64,000 bases of DNA from Bradysia coprophila (lineage: Eukaryota; Arthropoda; Insecta; Diptera; Sciaridae). The DNA lies in assembly GCF_014529535.1 (NCBI RefSeq), contig NW_023503302.1:3374577-3438576 (forward strand). The letters run 5' to 3'. The stretch's first letter is position 1, and each line of letters opens with the position of its first letter. Positions 35,448 through 47,070 of this stretch are shown one piece after another. The notes beneath the pieces are model-generated. The model saw only the letters and a program-made list of their open reading frames with translations. It ran no database searches and was not told the origin of the DNA. A program made the translations under genes and the position numbers.

Positions 35448-38081
35448 TAACAAGACATTCAAGAAAGTGTGTCATACATCTTTCATTCAAATTTGTATAA
35501 CTAAGAGCACATTCTGATGAAATAACAGTAGTCACTGTGTTTCTTCATGACAAACGTCAATTAAGTGTTCATGCTAGGAGCAGTGTTATGATAACTTATA
35601 GCCTATGAGATAGGGACTAAATCCCTCATAATTTTCTTATGGAAGAGGCATTGACATTTTTGGATACAAAAGATACAAGGGGTAAAATTGTAGAGAGCAA
35701 TAACACAGCAACGAAATTAATATGATGCGATGCATGCGCATGTTTAGTCGAACGATATTTTTTGTTGTTGTCGAATTGAACAGATAAATTTTTAACGAAA
35801 TGTGTTGCTGGTAAATGTAATGGCATATAATTTTCCCCAAGTCAAAATAAATTCCAATTGTAATGGCAACCACTAACTTAAATGGACTTAGTTTAAAATT
35901 TATGAAGACTAACTGTATAAATAAACTAACGAAATACACATAATGTACACATTGATACAATAGAATAATGATTTGACAGTAAAACCGGAAATTCACCTAT
36001 CATTTTCTCTTCTAACATGTAACATCATTTTATTGTTAAATTTTTATAAATGCTCTACCTAGGACATTTTTATATAGAACATATACCTTTTCCATCGGTT
36101 CCAATAGTTTTTCATATCAAAATGTGATATGAATGCAACATAAGTCAATATAAAAGCGCCCTTCTTTCATGCTTGCTATTCATTTTGTTCATTCCATTGT
36201 GCTGGTTTGAGGGTATTTTTGTATATGTTATTTTGATCCCTATTGCTTTATGATCTTGTGCATGAAAAACTTTATTGGCAATATGTTAAATCAACGGTGT
36301 TTCAGATGTTCTATTTAATTCAGCAATTGTCAGTCGTTCACGAAATTTATAATTGTAACACCGGGATCGGGGATTTGATAAAACTAACTGAGCTAACCGA
36401 AATGTCAGCTGATTTCGTCTATTCGACGGAGCAATAATTTATTTGAAACCCATTAGGGTGCTCCTCTCCACAGAAATTTTTAGTAAAGGGCGAAAGATTT
36501 ATTTGATATCCGAAGAGAAGCGAGAGTGTCACCATAATTTTGAAGATGTATCTTGGCTTGACCTATATGTCTACTGGTTCGTTTGCTTTAAGTCGTTCAC
36601 CTCCTGTTTTTGCGAATAAAATTCCAAAAAAATCTTTTAAAACATTCCTAAATTTAAATATTCAAAAACGTAGGAATTTTATGGATTTTTAGAAATTTTA
36701 CTGAATTAAACTACCAAAAAATGGGCCCTGTGTCATTCATAAATCATGTTTGATTCCCTCTGCAAGCCTTTCCAAGATTACAGAACGTCTTTTAAGAATG
36801 ACCACTCTTACAACCACTATCGGTAACGAAATCTAATCACGACAAGAATGGTACGATTTCGTTTATGAACAATTTCAATTTCAAATTACCAGAAGAATGT
36901 CCTAAATGAAATATCTTCTCAGTCGATATTCCCACAATAACTTCGTGCACTAACAAGTCGTCGCAACGCGTAAAGTCTCTGTTGTGTTTGTGCAATTGGT
37001 ATTTCCGGTGCGTTACACATAAGCTACAAAAATAACATTATCAAAAGTGTGCATCGAAAGTACCTTGTTGTGGAAATTGTTACCGCTTCTCGGCACACAC
37101 GAAACGATGTCCTCCAACCGAATATAGCTGCATTTTCATTTACTCCACATACTCGTCTCCTATTAATCGTGTTATCAATCAACCATAAAAGGGTAGTTTA
37201 CCACAACCGTTATACTTTTAAAACTGAATTGTTTTTATTAATCAAAAATTTAATAATTCCTGGTGTAATGCTCATTCAATGTATTGTTACACACATTGTT
37301 CACATTGTGTATTATATTGAGTTGTATATACATTGAAGGTGGTGGACAATGAACTACCGTCGACCAACCATTCAGTTATTGTTGTATTGTACAAAAAAAT
37401 GAGCTAAAAAAATAAGGGCAACGAACAAAATTTATTAAAAATCTATATTATGTAGGTGAGGTGAACGTGTGCCGAACGTGTGTATTTATGTAAACATATT
37501 TATGGACTTTGTATTAATAAGACATTGTAATAGGTTAGTATATAACATTGAATGCACACGGTAGGGACAAAAGCAAGGGTGAATCTCATAATTTCCTATA
37601 TAATATTCTTTGCGATCTTTGTTTCATTGATTTTATTATTGTTGCTCACATTAAATACAATGCACACAAAACGATTGATGTTAATTTTCATTATATTATA
37701 ATGTTTGGACGAAAGAAAAGAAAGAATCGAAAAAAAAAATCTGAAACGGTAGACAACGAATTCAATAAATTAATTAAATAAACACTTCTGGCCAGTTGTA
37801 AAACTATTTTCAATCTCTTAATACACCAAAACAATAACATTCTTACCTCACATGATGATTTTCAATCGAAAATATAAACTCCATTAACACATTCAGAAGA
37901 AATGAAATTAAAGAATAACAAAAATGTTTAAAAAAACGAGTTGTTCTACCCAACAAGCCTTGTCAATGGTGTGAATGATCCGCACGATCGTTAAAGACCG
38001 TTTGTATATCAGACTCCAATTTCATGTTTCGGATGACTTACAGTAAACAGAGGAGAAACACACAACAACAAAAAAATTGAA
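35448..38081. other. Non-coding stretch
   Basis: No gene was recognised. AGGCCCTG near 35107-35114 and GGGCCCTG near 36723-36730 both form the tip CAGGGCC followed by ATTTTT when inverted. They look like one-ended remnants of a hAT-like element family; matching left ends were not found. Confidence 0.35.
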
Positions 38082-38150
38082 GGGGTTGGCCCAGTGTTAG
38101 CATTCTGGCCTTCCACCAAGGAATGTCGGGTTAAAAACCCGATGAGGGTA
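38082..38150 (+). repeat. tRNA-derived SINE-like head
   Basis: TGGCCCAGTGTTAG resembles an internal A box. A T-arm follows with a 5 bp stem TCGGG/CCCGA (38126-38142) and a 7-base loop TTAAAAA in place of TTCAANN. The spacing is tRNA-like, but the acceptor stem is missing and the loop is degenerate. It is therefore a SINE or tRNA relic and not a working tRNA. The following ~150 bases may be the SINE body. Confidence 0.5.
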
Positions 38151-38359
38151 GATTCTTTAAATACATTTTTCTTCAATGTATGGCATAAAATTAATGTTTT
38201 TAAGCGTAACTTTACTTCATAATCAGGGTAGTTGGGGTGTTTAGTGCTACCGTAACCGTACATAGAACGGCTGCAAGGACTTTCGCGCCGCGTCATTCAC
38301 AATAATTGACAAAATGGCACATTTTGTATAAGGAAGATGTCACTTTGTGGGTTATTGTG

Positions 38360-38530
38360 AATGACACAAAAAATCCCTAATGTTGGGAAAACATTTTACA
38401 ATATTTTCTTGAATTTTCCCACATTTCATAGATTTTCTTAAGGTAAAAAATCTTTTTGCGGAAATTTGGAAAATGCAGGAAAAATTCGGGAAAATGTGGA
38501 AAAATTTAGGAAAATGGGAACATGTTTTCC
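38360..38530. repeat. GGAAAA-word repeat with inverted tips
   Basis: The tips TTGGGAAAACATTTT (38374) and its near inverse (about 38516-38532) enclose iterated GGAAAAT/ATTTTCC words. It resembles 13545-13705 and 4865-4960 in design. No target duplication is visible. The minus ORFs across it are artefacts. Confidence 0.45.
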
Positions 38531-39399
38531 CAAAGAACGGAATAGAGTCGTTACTGAAAATAGGGGAAATCGGTTTAGGTTCTGTACTGGCCATACTGGA
38601 CTGTAGCTACTAGTTTGATTGGTCCTTGATTCAGAGAATCCTTTCAGTATGTACAATGCAAATATTTTTTTCTTCGTGTAGAACGTTATTCTCTTACGAA
38701 AAAAATATAGTAGCACTTTGATTAACACATCACAATTTTTATCACAAAATTCTCACTTTGTCTGGAAAATAAAATTAAAATTATTTATGAATTCTCAAAT
38801 GAAGTGCGTAATATTCAAAAGATTCTTTCATTCAAAGTTTTTTTTTTCGGTTCTTCTTCTTGTTCTTGTTTTGTTCCTTTTTAAGAAATATTATATTGAA
38901 GAATATCACAGCAGCACAAATACTTTTATGACCGTAAAGTGCATTTCGCTAGTTGCAGGTTCATTAACATGATGGTAATCAACAATCGTATCGTCAACAA
39001 AACTGTATAAAGATGAATCGAAACGTGACAATTATGGTAAGTTTCCATACATATAGTTGGATTCATCGATTCTGATCGTGGTGTGAAGTGTTTTGTAGGA
39101 TGGCCAGTATGTTTGAGCTGAGGTCTCACACTGAAACGAAAGAGCTCTCGGTTTTGCCTTCGTTTTAGTGTGTGCCATTTCTATTTGGAACAAAACGATA
39201 TTGACCAACATGTTTTGAAGTCTGCTTGACATATGATTTTGCAAGTGTGTCATCACAGGTTGTATCCCACAGTAAACATTTGCCATGTTACCACTGTGTT
39301 AATGTTATGCCATCTGATCTGGTCATTTTCCATCTTCACGCACAGTTCCTAGTGGTTCCAAAATTGTTAGAACGTCATATGCTAGATGAGACTACTACA

Positions 39400-39530
39400 C
39401 TTCGTAATGCCATTTGTTATTGACAAAGACGAAAAAATCAATGACATGTTCCAGTTGATATAGCGTTATTAAGTATTAGAAGTAAAAGATTTTGTCTCAT
39501 CTTGTAGGGAATGATTGAAGTAAAAGATTC
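39400..39530 (-). repeat. Family I dispersed repeat, diverged copy
   Basis: The two motif halves are AGAAGTAAAAGATTTTG and TTGAAGTAAAAGATTCGG (inverted sense). Beside them lies an inverted tail with GACAAAGACGAAAAAATCAA. It is less similar than other copies but has the same order. Confidence 0.5.
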
Positions 39531-39983
39531 GGTTGAAAATGCCTTCACCAAAAGAAGTAATAGAGTCGATAGTTATGCGTATTGATAACATGTTTGTCAT
39601 CTGTTGTTCCAAAAAACTTTAAGTGAATATCAAGAAGGAAACGTGTCTATCGAGACTTTGCAAGCCATGCACAAATATTTCAGAAATGGCCGGGCTTGTC
39701 AGCAACGAAGGCAAAATAACACTCTGGCTAGATTTTTTTAATTTAGAAAATAATCGAACCTTTATGCATATGACAGTGTACGTGTAAGAATTGACGACCT
39801 ATTTTCAATATTTCAACGTTTGACCTTCCTATAAATTCAGAGCTTTCGGAATCCCACTCGAAATGGATACTGTGCCCGTTGTTTTTCTTAGCGCGAATTA
39901 AAGATTTTATATTTTGACAGCGTTTTCTAACTTACTTTATTATTAAGAACTATTCTTGAGTGAATTCTATATAAAATCTTTTT

Positions 39984-40088
39984 CTATACAACTTGGCAAC
40001 CATATTTCAACGTTTTATTAGCTTCGGCGGCACAGCGTTCCAATCGTCGTCGGTCATACATTTTATTGAGTTTGGCTCGTGCAATACT
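39984..40088 (-). CDS. Candidate terminal exon, unknown gene
   Basis: The minus strand has a splice-acceptor-like end, CGCTAG, after a T-rich run. A 34-codon open frame follows, beginning SIARAKLNKMYDRRRLERCA and ending KTLKYGCQVV before TAG. The segment is clearly richer in G and C than its surroundings and has a basic, charged composition typical of real protein. The protein is not recognised. Upstream exons at higher coordinates were not found, and the 40607-40887 model runs on the opposite strand there. It could also be a relic of an inserted gene fragment. Confidence 0.3.
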   Translation of the reverse strand, partial: SIARAKLNKMYDRRRLERCAAEANKTLKYGCQVV

Positions 40089-40606
40089 CTAGCGTAATGT
40101 GGTGGCAATGAAGTGACAAAATAATAAAAGAAAAATGGTTGTGTGAAGCGTAAATATAATTTTATTGAAATCTAATGACAAGATCAATGTCTAGAAGCTA
40201 TTCATTCTATTGCTTTATTGTAGAGAGAAACTCAAGGTGAGAATTATAAATGTCGTTTTCTTTGTAAGATCTGTATTGAATGATTGAAATAACAAAACAC
40301 TTAAGATGATAGAAAAGTGTCGAAGTATATTGAATTTCAGTGTAAATTCAATGGAATATAGTGGCAAATCGATTAATGTGTTTTTTATGGCACGTGCACT
40401 TATCCCAATCGCATAATCTAGAACAAAACAACAATGTTCCATCTAAATGGAATTTCCTTTCCTTTTCTTCTTTCTTTTTTTTTGTGAATAAAATTATGTA
40501 CAAATAAGTGATCCATCATATTTCGATTTCGTAAAATAGTTTCAAGTACCTTGCATAATACATGATATAGAACGAAGACCACATATCACATTAAAAAAAA
40601 ACCTTT

Positions 40607-40887
40607 ATGAAAAACGAAAATGAATTTCCTACACGCAAAATTGTTGTTTACGAACGACGTTTGCTACTTGAAGTGACGCATGGTGCGACGGTATGCAAGC
40701 AAAATTAATTAAATGTTTTTTGTGTCTATTTCGTTCGAGTAATGTTTTATTAATTTATCGTTTTTACCATACCATTTTACCCACGACACCTTTTCAACCA
40801 CTATGTGAAATTCAGGGAGAGGATTTTACATATATTAAAAGTCCTGTGAAGAAAATATCGGAGTTACTTCAACCATCTTCTGTGTAA
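40607..40887 (+). CDS. Candidate small two-exon gene (51 residues)
   Basis: Exon 1 (40607-40690, 28 codons) starts MKNENEFPTRKIVVYERRLL and ends at ACG|GTATGC. A 125-base intron ends TTCAG (40815). Exon 2 (40816-40887) continues in the same phase with GEDFTYIKSPVKKISELLQP and stops with TAA. Both exons have charged, balanced composition, unlike the Phe/Ile/Asn-rich noise ORFs around them. Both splice sites fit insect consensus. No family is recognised. The ATG has a weak context, so the true start may lie in an unseen upstream exon. A chance arrangement is not excluded. Confidence 0.35.
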
Positions 40888-43187
40888 TTTTTCGAACGTA
40901 GACCGTAATATTTGGGGTGAATCCATCAAACTATATATGCAATAAGTGTACACCCGCAAAATCATCTATGCAGCCCATTCACATGTAATGCAAAACCAAA
41001 TATATGTACACACTGAGTACAAAACACCCGCACCCTTTTTTACACAATCAATTCAAAAGTAATTCATACTCTGATTTATCTCGGCGATCAAATAAAAACC
41101 TCAGACATAACGATCCCCTTAATGCTTGCAACCCCTGCTATCAAATAGTTCTTTTCATTGCTCTAAACCCCCCCAAAAAATGTTCATTCACATACTCTTC
41201 TGGAAAATTGGCGATAATCCGACTGCTTAGGAAAGATATGCATTTTTTGTTCACATTGTAACGATTTAATAAACGTTTAGGAGGATAATAAACAGAAACA
41301 GCACGACCGATGAATGTTACAATCTGGTATTTTTTCTATTATAATTTGTATATTGTGGGACCGGTTGCGAAGATAAGGCCGTTGGAAATGAATAATATTA
41401 ATTTGATAGTCACACACGGGGGACAGATATTAAAAGTTGGTCGTTATTATTATGACGATTTTCTTACAAGTGGACTCTTCCAAATTTATTACATCTTGGG
41501 AAGAAGAGAACAATGAAGATTAGTATCGTATGTACCGAAAGTGTAGATTGCTAAAACTGGTAGTAAAACAGGAAACAGTCAGTCGATGAGTAGAATTTTA
41601 TAGATCTTTTCTCCTTTAAGAAAGGGAAAATTGTTTAATTTAAAGGATATTTCTTTTGATCGAAGCATTTTCTACAGTCAAATCTTTTACTTCATTAGTT
41701 TTAACATGCATTTTGGTGTTACTTAATTCTTAATGCTCCAGTTTCAGCCTGGGTGGCCTCAGTCAGTGATATTTCTTTTGAACGACGGTTTGCTTTAATT
41801 TTTTTGACTGAACCATACGCTAAATAAATAACTACATTTGCTGCTATCGTGTAAGCATAAGTGATGTATGCTCACTTCACAGGATGAAGATGAGTTGAAC
41901 GGGGTATATACCTGAGCACGAGAAACTGTCTCAAACATAATTTAAAAGTGTTAAGCCCAATTAGGGTAACATTGAATTGAAAACACTGCTGCTGCATTTA
42001 AGACATCTTTAGGACTTTAGAATGACGAAATAAAATAAAAATTAGGAAGAAACTATTTCTCCAATGGGGAGAGGTGGATAAAAATGGATTTTTTTGGCGG
42101 TTGTCAATTCTAATAACATTGCAAAATAGCAACCCTATCATACATCGAAATCCCCATATTATTGGATTGTTCAGCGTTATGTTCATTATGTTCATCCTCA
42201 TAGAAAAAATCAACTTTTTATTGGGTTATTTAATCATTCACGAAAAGCATCACTGTATCAACTGTATTTATGTTCCAATTGTTATATGTGTATGATGGGA
42301 AGACAATAATAATCGAATTGAAAAAAAGGAAAACATTAATTGGAATACACCCCCTTCAAACATTGATGAGAACTTATAAGTGACCGCATACAAGGCACAC
42401 GATCATGTTAGAATTTAATGTGGTTCAATCTTTTATTAATTTTAAATTCATTAGTCATGCTCACTTGAACCGATGGAGCGTTCCGTGTGTGCCACAGTTA
42501 TTCTGCATTTACATTCAACAATCGTTGGCTCTATTATGTTTCGTTTTTAGTTATATGGGGTTAATGCAATTATGAAATATAACTTACTTTGTGTAACATC
42601 CGTGTATATATACATATACATTTATACACGTACGGAACGAGGACATATCGGTCACTCACGTGACCAACGACATTATGTAATAACGATAAATAATGACATC
42701 GCGGTAAAACATTTTCTTTTTTTTTGTTTTTTGAAAAGTTCAAACGATGTTCAATAATAATTGTAATTACAGGTACTTTATGCCATATATGAATAACGAA
42801 GTTTTCGGGTTAATTTGTGAATTTATTTAGGTAAAATGAATCAACCCTTTTTTCTTGTAATTTATTTGCGTGTGACATAATCATATATTGTATGCCAGAA
42901 ATCTACACGACACTTACGAATTTTTATATAACGATTCTATTAAGCTATGAGAACATGGTAAAGGTCAAAAATACATGACCCAATTTGATTGATTTGATTT
43001 CGGCCACTGTGTTTAGCGAAACATCGTTCATTGAACTCATTAATTTTCCAACAAACAATTACAATGTGGGAACAAATAAAAAATCTTACGGCTACACTCC
43101 CCAAAGAAGACAACCTTGTCAAGTCATATCAGACCAACACGCACAATCGTGAGTCAATGCCGGCAATGCACATATGTATTTTACGGA
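40888..43187. other. Non-coding stretch
   Basis: No supported gene was found. A family I fragment (TCAAATCTTTTACTTCATTA at 41679-41698) is present without a clear tail. Sequence otherwise is ordinary AT-rich DNA. Confidence 0.4.
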
Positions 43188-43287
43188 CAGCTTTGTCATC
43201 TGTTACCAACAACGATGACAGAAATAAAGCTCTATCTTTGACTATTGAGATCTTATTATAGTAAAAGGTGAACAAATGAAGTAATAT
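43188..43287 (-). repeat. Family I dispersed repeat
   Basis: Minus strand: ATTACTTCATTTGTTCACC motif, a spacer, then TTTCTGTCATCGTTGTTGGT and AACAGATGACAAAG. The tail closely matches the copy at 5531-5656. The plus ORF 43031-43261 overlaps this repeat and is therefore unlikely to be a gene. Confidence 0.6.
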
Positions 43288-43291
43288 ATAT

Positions 43292-43348
43292 TACACACTT
43301 ATCACGAAGAAGTCGAGGCTTGCCGAGACTGACAGTGACAAGTGTGTA
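43292..43348. repeat. Short hairpin with palindromic apex
   Basis: TACACACTTATCAC pairs with GTGACAAGTGTGTA. Inside is GTCGAGGCTTGCCGAGAC, itself able to fold. It is a miniature version of the larger fold-back elements. Confidence 0.5.
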
Positions 43349-43434
43349 CTCTATTTTATCGCATAAGCGAAAAGATTTTACGTGTTACGGCATGTTTCAT
43401 TTTCATTTACATTGCCAAATCACGTAGAGCATTG

Positions 43435-43548
43435 TACTTACGGCGTTCCAAGTTGTGTATTTGACAAGTGGGGAATACCACCCTCCCCTTCGGGTCGGGA
43501 TATAACACCCCACTTATCAAATACACAACTTGGAAACTCGGAAGTAAT
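43435..43548. repeat. Fold-back element
   Basis: The arms TTCCAAGTTGTGTATTTGAC (43446) and its inverse (to 43535) pair almost fully, with diverged outer flanks TACTTACGGCG/TACTTCCGAG. The loop reads CCCTCCCCTTCGGGTCGGG, whose CTTCGG core would make a very stable RNA tetraloop. Confidence 0.75.
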
Positions 43549-43577
43549 ATACTATTTATCAATCTGTTGAAAATACT

Positions 43578-44348
43578 TAGTGTCTGGTGTCTGTGACAGG
43601 TACCTTGACCTTGACCTTGCACATTTCGAATAGGACCCTGTGGTCTTTCCGGAAGAGCTTGAACGTTGAATCACTCACAGTGGAATGACCCACTTGGATC
43701 CCCCTTTTTGCCCTCCTTGTTCAATACTTTGTTACTCTGTGTGTACATCGTATCGATGTATTGAACAGCGCCGGACCGCCATCCGAAATGTGTTAAACTT
43801 AAGACTAACAACAATCACCGTCGCCGGACTAAGTGACTGGACTAGCTACTTTTGCATATATCATTCATAGGCTTGCAATACAGTCCGACACAATATAATG
43901 CCACAAGGAAAATTTACCTGTTACCTGCTTTGTCATCCCACTGCATTCATTAAATTACCTGTATTCGTCCAGTTACCTGAGTCCGTTTATAAAGCCGACT
44001 GTTCTAGCCAACGACGGGCCTACGGGTACGGTAATAACAACGTTCGTAGACCCGAAGATTGGCAGCAGGGAGATGAACCGCTCGCCGGAGCCTTTGCTCG
44101 AGATGATTCTTACGGCGCCAAAGACCGACTCAACCGGCTATTCACGCAACACTCACGCTCACACTTCACATTATTCACACACGGGACAGTTCCAGCTAAC
44201 TTTAAATCGTACTCACATCCCTCGGAAACAATTTTCACCCCAAATAAACCGAGAAATTCACAAAAATTGCGGAGCGAAAAGAAAAACACGACCGTCCATT
44301 TTCACCGCACACTTTTCATTCCTAGTGTCTGGTGTCTGTGACAGGTAC
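43578..44348. mobile_element. Probable retroposed insert between 26 bp direct repeats
   Basis: TAGTGTCTGGTGTCTGTGAC followed by AGGTAC occurs identically at 43578-43603 and 44323-44348. The 719 bases between are richer in G and C than the surroundings. Next to the left repeat is CCTTGACCTTGACCTTG, which on the minus strand would be a (CAAGGT)n tail. That pattern fits a minus-strand, 5'-truncated non-LTR insertion with a long target duplication. Two overlapping plus ORFs (43898-44341 and 44073-44372) fill part of it but match nothing recognised. Alternatives are a solo LTR or a simple segmental insertion. Confidence 0.45.
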
Positions 44349-44428
44349 AATGTCAAAAACTTTAAGTACTAAAAGTTAGTTAGAGGGATTCTTTTGAAAA
44401 ACAGCCTACCGAAATCGGACGAAATTTC

Positions 44429-44660
44429 TCCGGGTACACGAGCCGTACATGGTCTTGTGGGGTGTCATTAGAAAGGTAATCACATGTACTATTGAGCCGA
44501 ATAGAGACTCATTGGTTTTAAAATTAATCCACACTGAAATATGTGCAGTTGAAGTTTTCAACCGAAAACTTGCACTTTTCTTACCAATATTTCTCTAGTT
44601 ACACGAGCCGCACATGGTAGTGTGAGGTATCATTTGAAAGGTAATTTTATGTGCTTTTGG
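44429..44660 (+). repeat. Two direct ~70 bp repeats, 159 bases apart
   Basis: TACACGAGCCGTACATGGT with GAAAGGTAAT (from 44429) recurs as TACACGAGCCGCACATGGT with GAAAGGTAAT (from 44588). It is a local tandem duplication of unknown nature. Confidence 0.6.
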
Positions 44661-44679
44661 GCCAAATATGTCTTATGGG

Positions 44680-44756
44680 GTTTGGATGCATATGCGATGA
44701 AATATGAGAAGTTGAAATGTTTAAGTGTCCATATTTCATCGCATATGCATCCAAAC
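44680..44756. repeat. Perfect 26 bp hairpin
   Basis: GTTTGGATGCATATGCGATG plus AAATAT pairs perfectly with 44731-44756 across a 25-base loop. It may be the core of a small inverted-repeat element overlapping the direct repeats just upstream. Confidence 0.7.
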
Positions 44757-45042
44757 TCATTTTACCAGCGAAATAAAATACTTTGCCTTCGTCGAATATG
44801 ATTGAATAGAAAGGTAAGCAGAAAATGACATTCATAGGTAAGTAGATTTTATATCAAATCACAGGCGAAAAGCTCATTGCTCAAATGCAAAAATGGCGTT
44901 TGGTCTCAAATCGGGCATATTGATACTAGGCCATACCATACCCGAATGACCAATGTAATGGTAATGTAACAACTTGTAATGAAATAAGTTTTTTCATGAA
45001 ATGCGCTAGCAGAAAATGACAAATCTTAGACCCCTCTCACGC

Positions 45043-45808
45043 AAAAATGCATTAACTTGGAATGGGCTGAATACTGACATTTTTCCTAAACCCCAAATGT
45101 CAGCCCTTCCAAGTGAATGCGTTTTAAATGTATGAAGCTTACGCTTTCGTCTAAACCTCATCCCATTGGAAGTTTGCGTACGATGTGAATGGCCACTCGC
45201 TTCATAAAACAGAAACTGTTTAGAGATTTACGCTTTAATATAGCGTATAGTTTCTCACATGGACCACAATCTCTGATTTATTTTTGCCTTTCAGATAGAA
45301 GTTATAAGAAAGCTTTCTTCTGAATTCAAGTTAATGGCTGTCGTAATTTAGGCGAAAACAATAGGTCCAAACAACAGGACTGTTTCAGAGGTCATACGAA
45401 ATTGACTCAAACGCATCGTCAAAAACTCGGTAATAAATCGAATGTGCTATGATCTGTAGTAAATAGTGATAGACAACTGATTAAAGAAGAAATCTCCAAA
45501 CAGGTCAACTTTAGGTTCAACCTGAAGCTGACCCACTTGTTTCTTTAATAAATCTAGCAATTATATGTGCCATTGAAAGCGACAATGTTTTACTACCACG
45601 ACAGAGTAAAGTTAACCAGGCAGGAGCGCTGATTTGACAAGGGACCTGAATAATCTAGTAGTCCATTTTTTTTTGCGAACAAAATTTTTCAATTTCAATT
45701 TCAAGTTCATTTGAGTTCATTTTCATACAGTGTATTAGGTCTTTTATTTGATGTTTCGAAAATGAGCCGCTCCTGCCTGGTTTACTTTACTCTGCCGTGT
45801 TTACTACA
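45043..45808. repeat. Two further inverted repeats
   Basis: First pair: AAATGCATTAACTTGGAATG with GGGCTGA near 45043, and its inverse near 45100-45125. Second pair: TACTACCACGACAGAGTAAA with CCAGGCAGGAGCG (45591-45628), and its inverse at 45770-45808 around a ~140 base centre. Neither has coding content. Confidence 0.6.
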
Positions 45809-46404
45809 AATCATACCAGATTCAATTTATTGCGGACGCTACAAAAAAAAAGTTAGCCAATCGTTCAATGTGGAGCATCGTAGCTCCTATAGGCAGCTTT
45901 TGCAACTAATTTGAATGTAGTAGCAGCATAAACAATAACCAGTTTTATTTAAGCCTCTACCTACAACGTTTTGTGACAATTCATCAGCCCATTTATTTAT
46001 TTCAATTTTTGTTTTTCTTCGAATATATTTATATTGATAATAATCTGAAGACGACATTATACAGAGAGTGCAGTATCAAAATAAAATAATTGAATAATTT
46101 AAAATTTGTATCAAATTGAACAAACAGAAAACATACGTTTTTTATAGACGCAACTCGTACTGTATTGTACCAGTCGCATTCAAAACAAAACTCGCATACT
46201 CAACGAACAAATATTAATTGACATTGAAAAACGAAGTCGAAACATACCATATAGACAACAGACTAGGCAAATTTCATTGACATATTCAAATTTGGTATAG
46301 GCAAAGAAACAAAAAATAAATTCCTTTTCAACAGTAAAATTAGAATATTTGACGAATGGGAATTGAGTTTTTGTTTTACTTTGATGGGTGCACGGGTGTA
46401 CCAC

Positions 46405-47070
46405 TTTTACCATAAAAATTGTCGTAAAATACCATCGATGTTAGGCAATTGCCGAAGACAATTAAAAGTTACTATAACAGAAAATCGTTGTTGCCGAAAA
46501 CTAGAAAATTAACGAACTATATGAAAAAGGCAGCAGATTTTGGTTTTGATTTTGTCAAGTTGAATTTCAGTGTAGAACCTGGCTGTAAATTACCATTTGA
46601 TCGATTACAAGCTGGTCCACGGAATAATTACTCGTTTAGGGCATCTATTTCTTTAATTAAATTAATAAAAATTTGATATTATTTAAAAAAAAAACCTTGG
46701 AACGAGCCGAACAATTCGTATGATCTGGAATTTCCAATTGTATCACAGAAATCGGTTAAATTTGCATTTAAAATGTTTGTCGATTTATTTGACTGGATCT
46801 GCGTTGGGTAATCAAAATTCCAGATCATAAGAATTGTTCGGCTCGTTCCAAGGTTTTTTTTTTAAATAATATCAGATTTTAATTAAATTAATTGGAGAAC
46901 TAGACGCAAATGCGACTTTAATTCGCCACCCACCGGTTCAAAAAATATTTCGGTACATGTTGTGGTATTGTCGGTAATGAGCTGACATTCAGAAAATTAA
47001 AAAACGATTCGATGTTTTTGAACGACATTCAACAGGGCTGGTACAAAAATCAAAAATGTTCTAAGCAGCG
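46405..47070 (-). repeat. Family II copy split by a nested insertion
   Basis: 46405-46502 and 46987-47070 together match, in inverse orientation, the continuous copy at 781-964. The break lies between GCCGAAAAC and CATTCAGAAAATTAAAAAAC. AGAAAATTAA occurs at both junctions (46503 and 46991). The ~480 base insert contains the fold-back at 46651-46893 and an unexplained flank. Confidence 0.65.
46651..46893. mobile_element. Fold-back MITE inside family II
   Basis: The left arm (to about 46733) carries TTGATATTATTTAAAAAAAA, CCTTGGAACGAGCCGAACAA and TGATCTGGAATTT. The right arm (46814-46893) is its inverse with few changes. The loop is ~80 bases. There is no transposase. Confidence 0.75.

Noticed and set aside
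43031..43261. Plus-strand 76-codon ORF
   Set aside because: Its second half is a family I repeat copy.
43898..44372. Two overlapping plus ORFs (147 and 99 codons)
   Set aside because: They lie in the putative retroposed insert, overlap in different frames and show no recognised domain, so neither is called as a gene.
46449..46676. 75-codon ORF with protein-like stretch
   Set aside because: It starts inside family II and runs into the inserted DNA; the shared part recurs at 759-992 as repeat.
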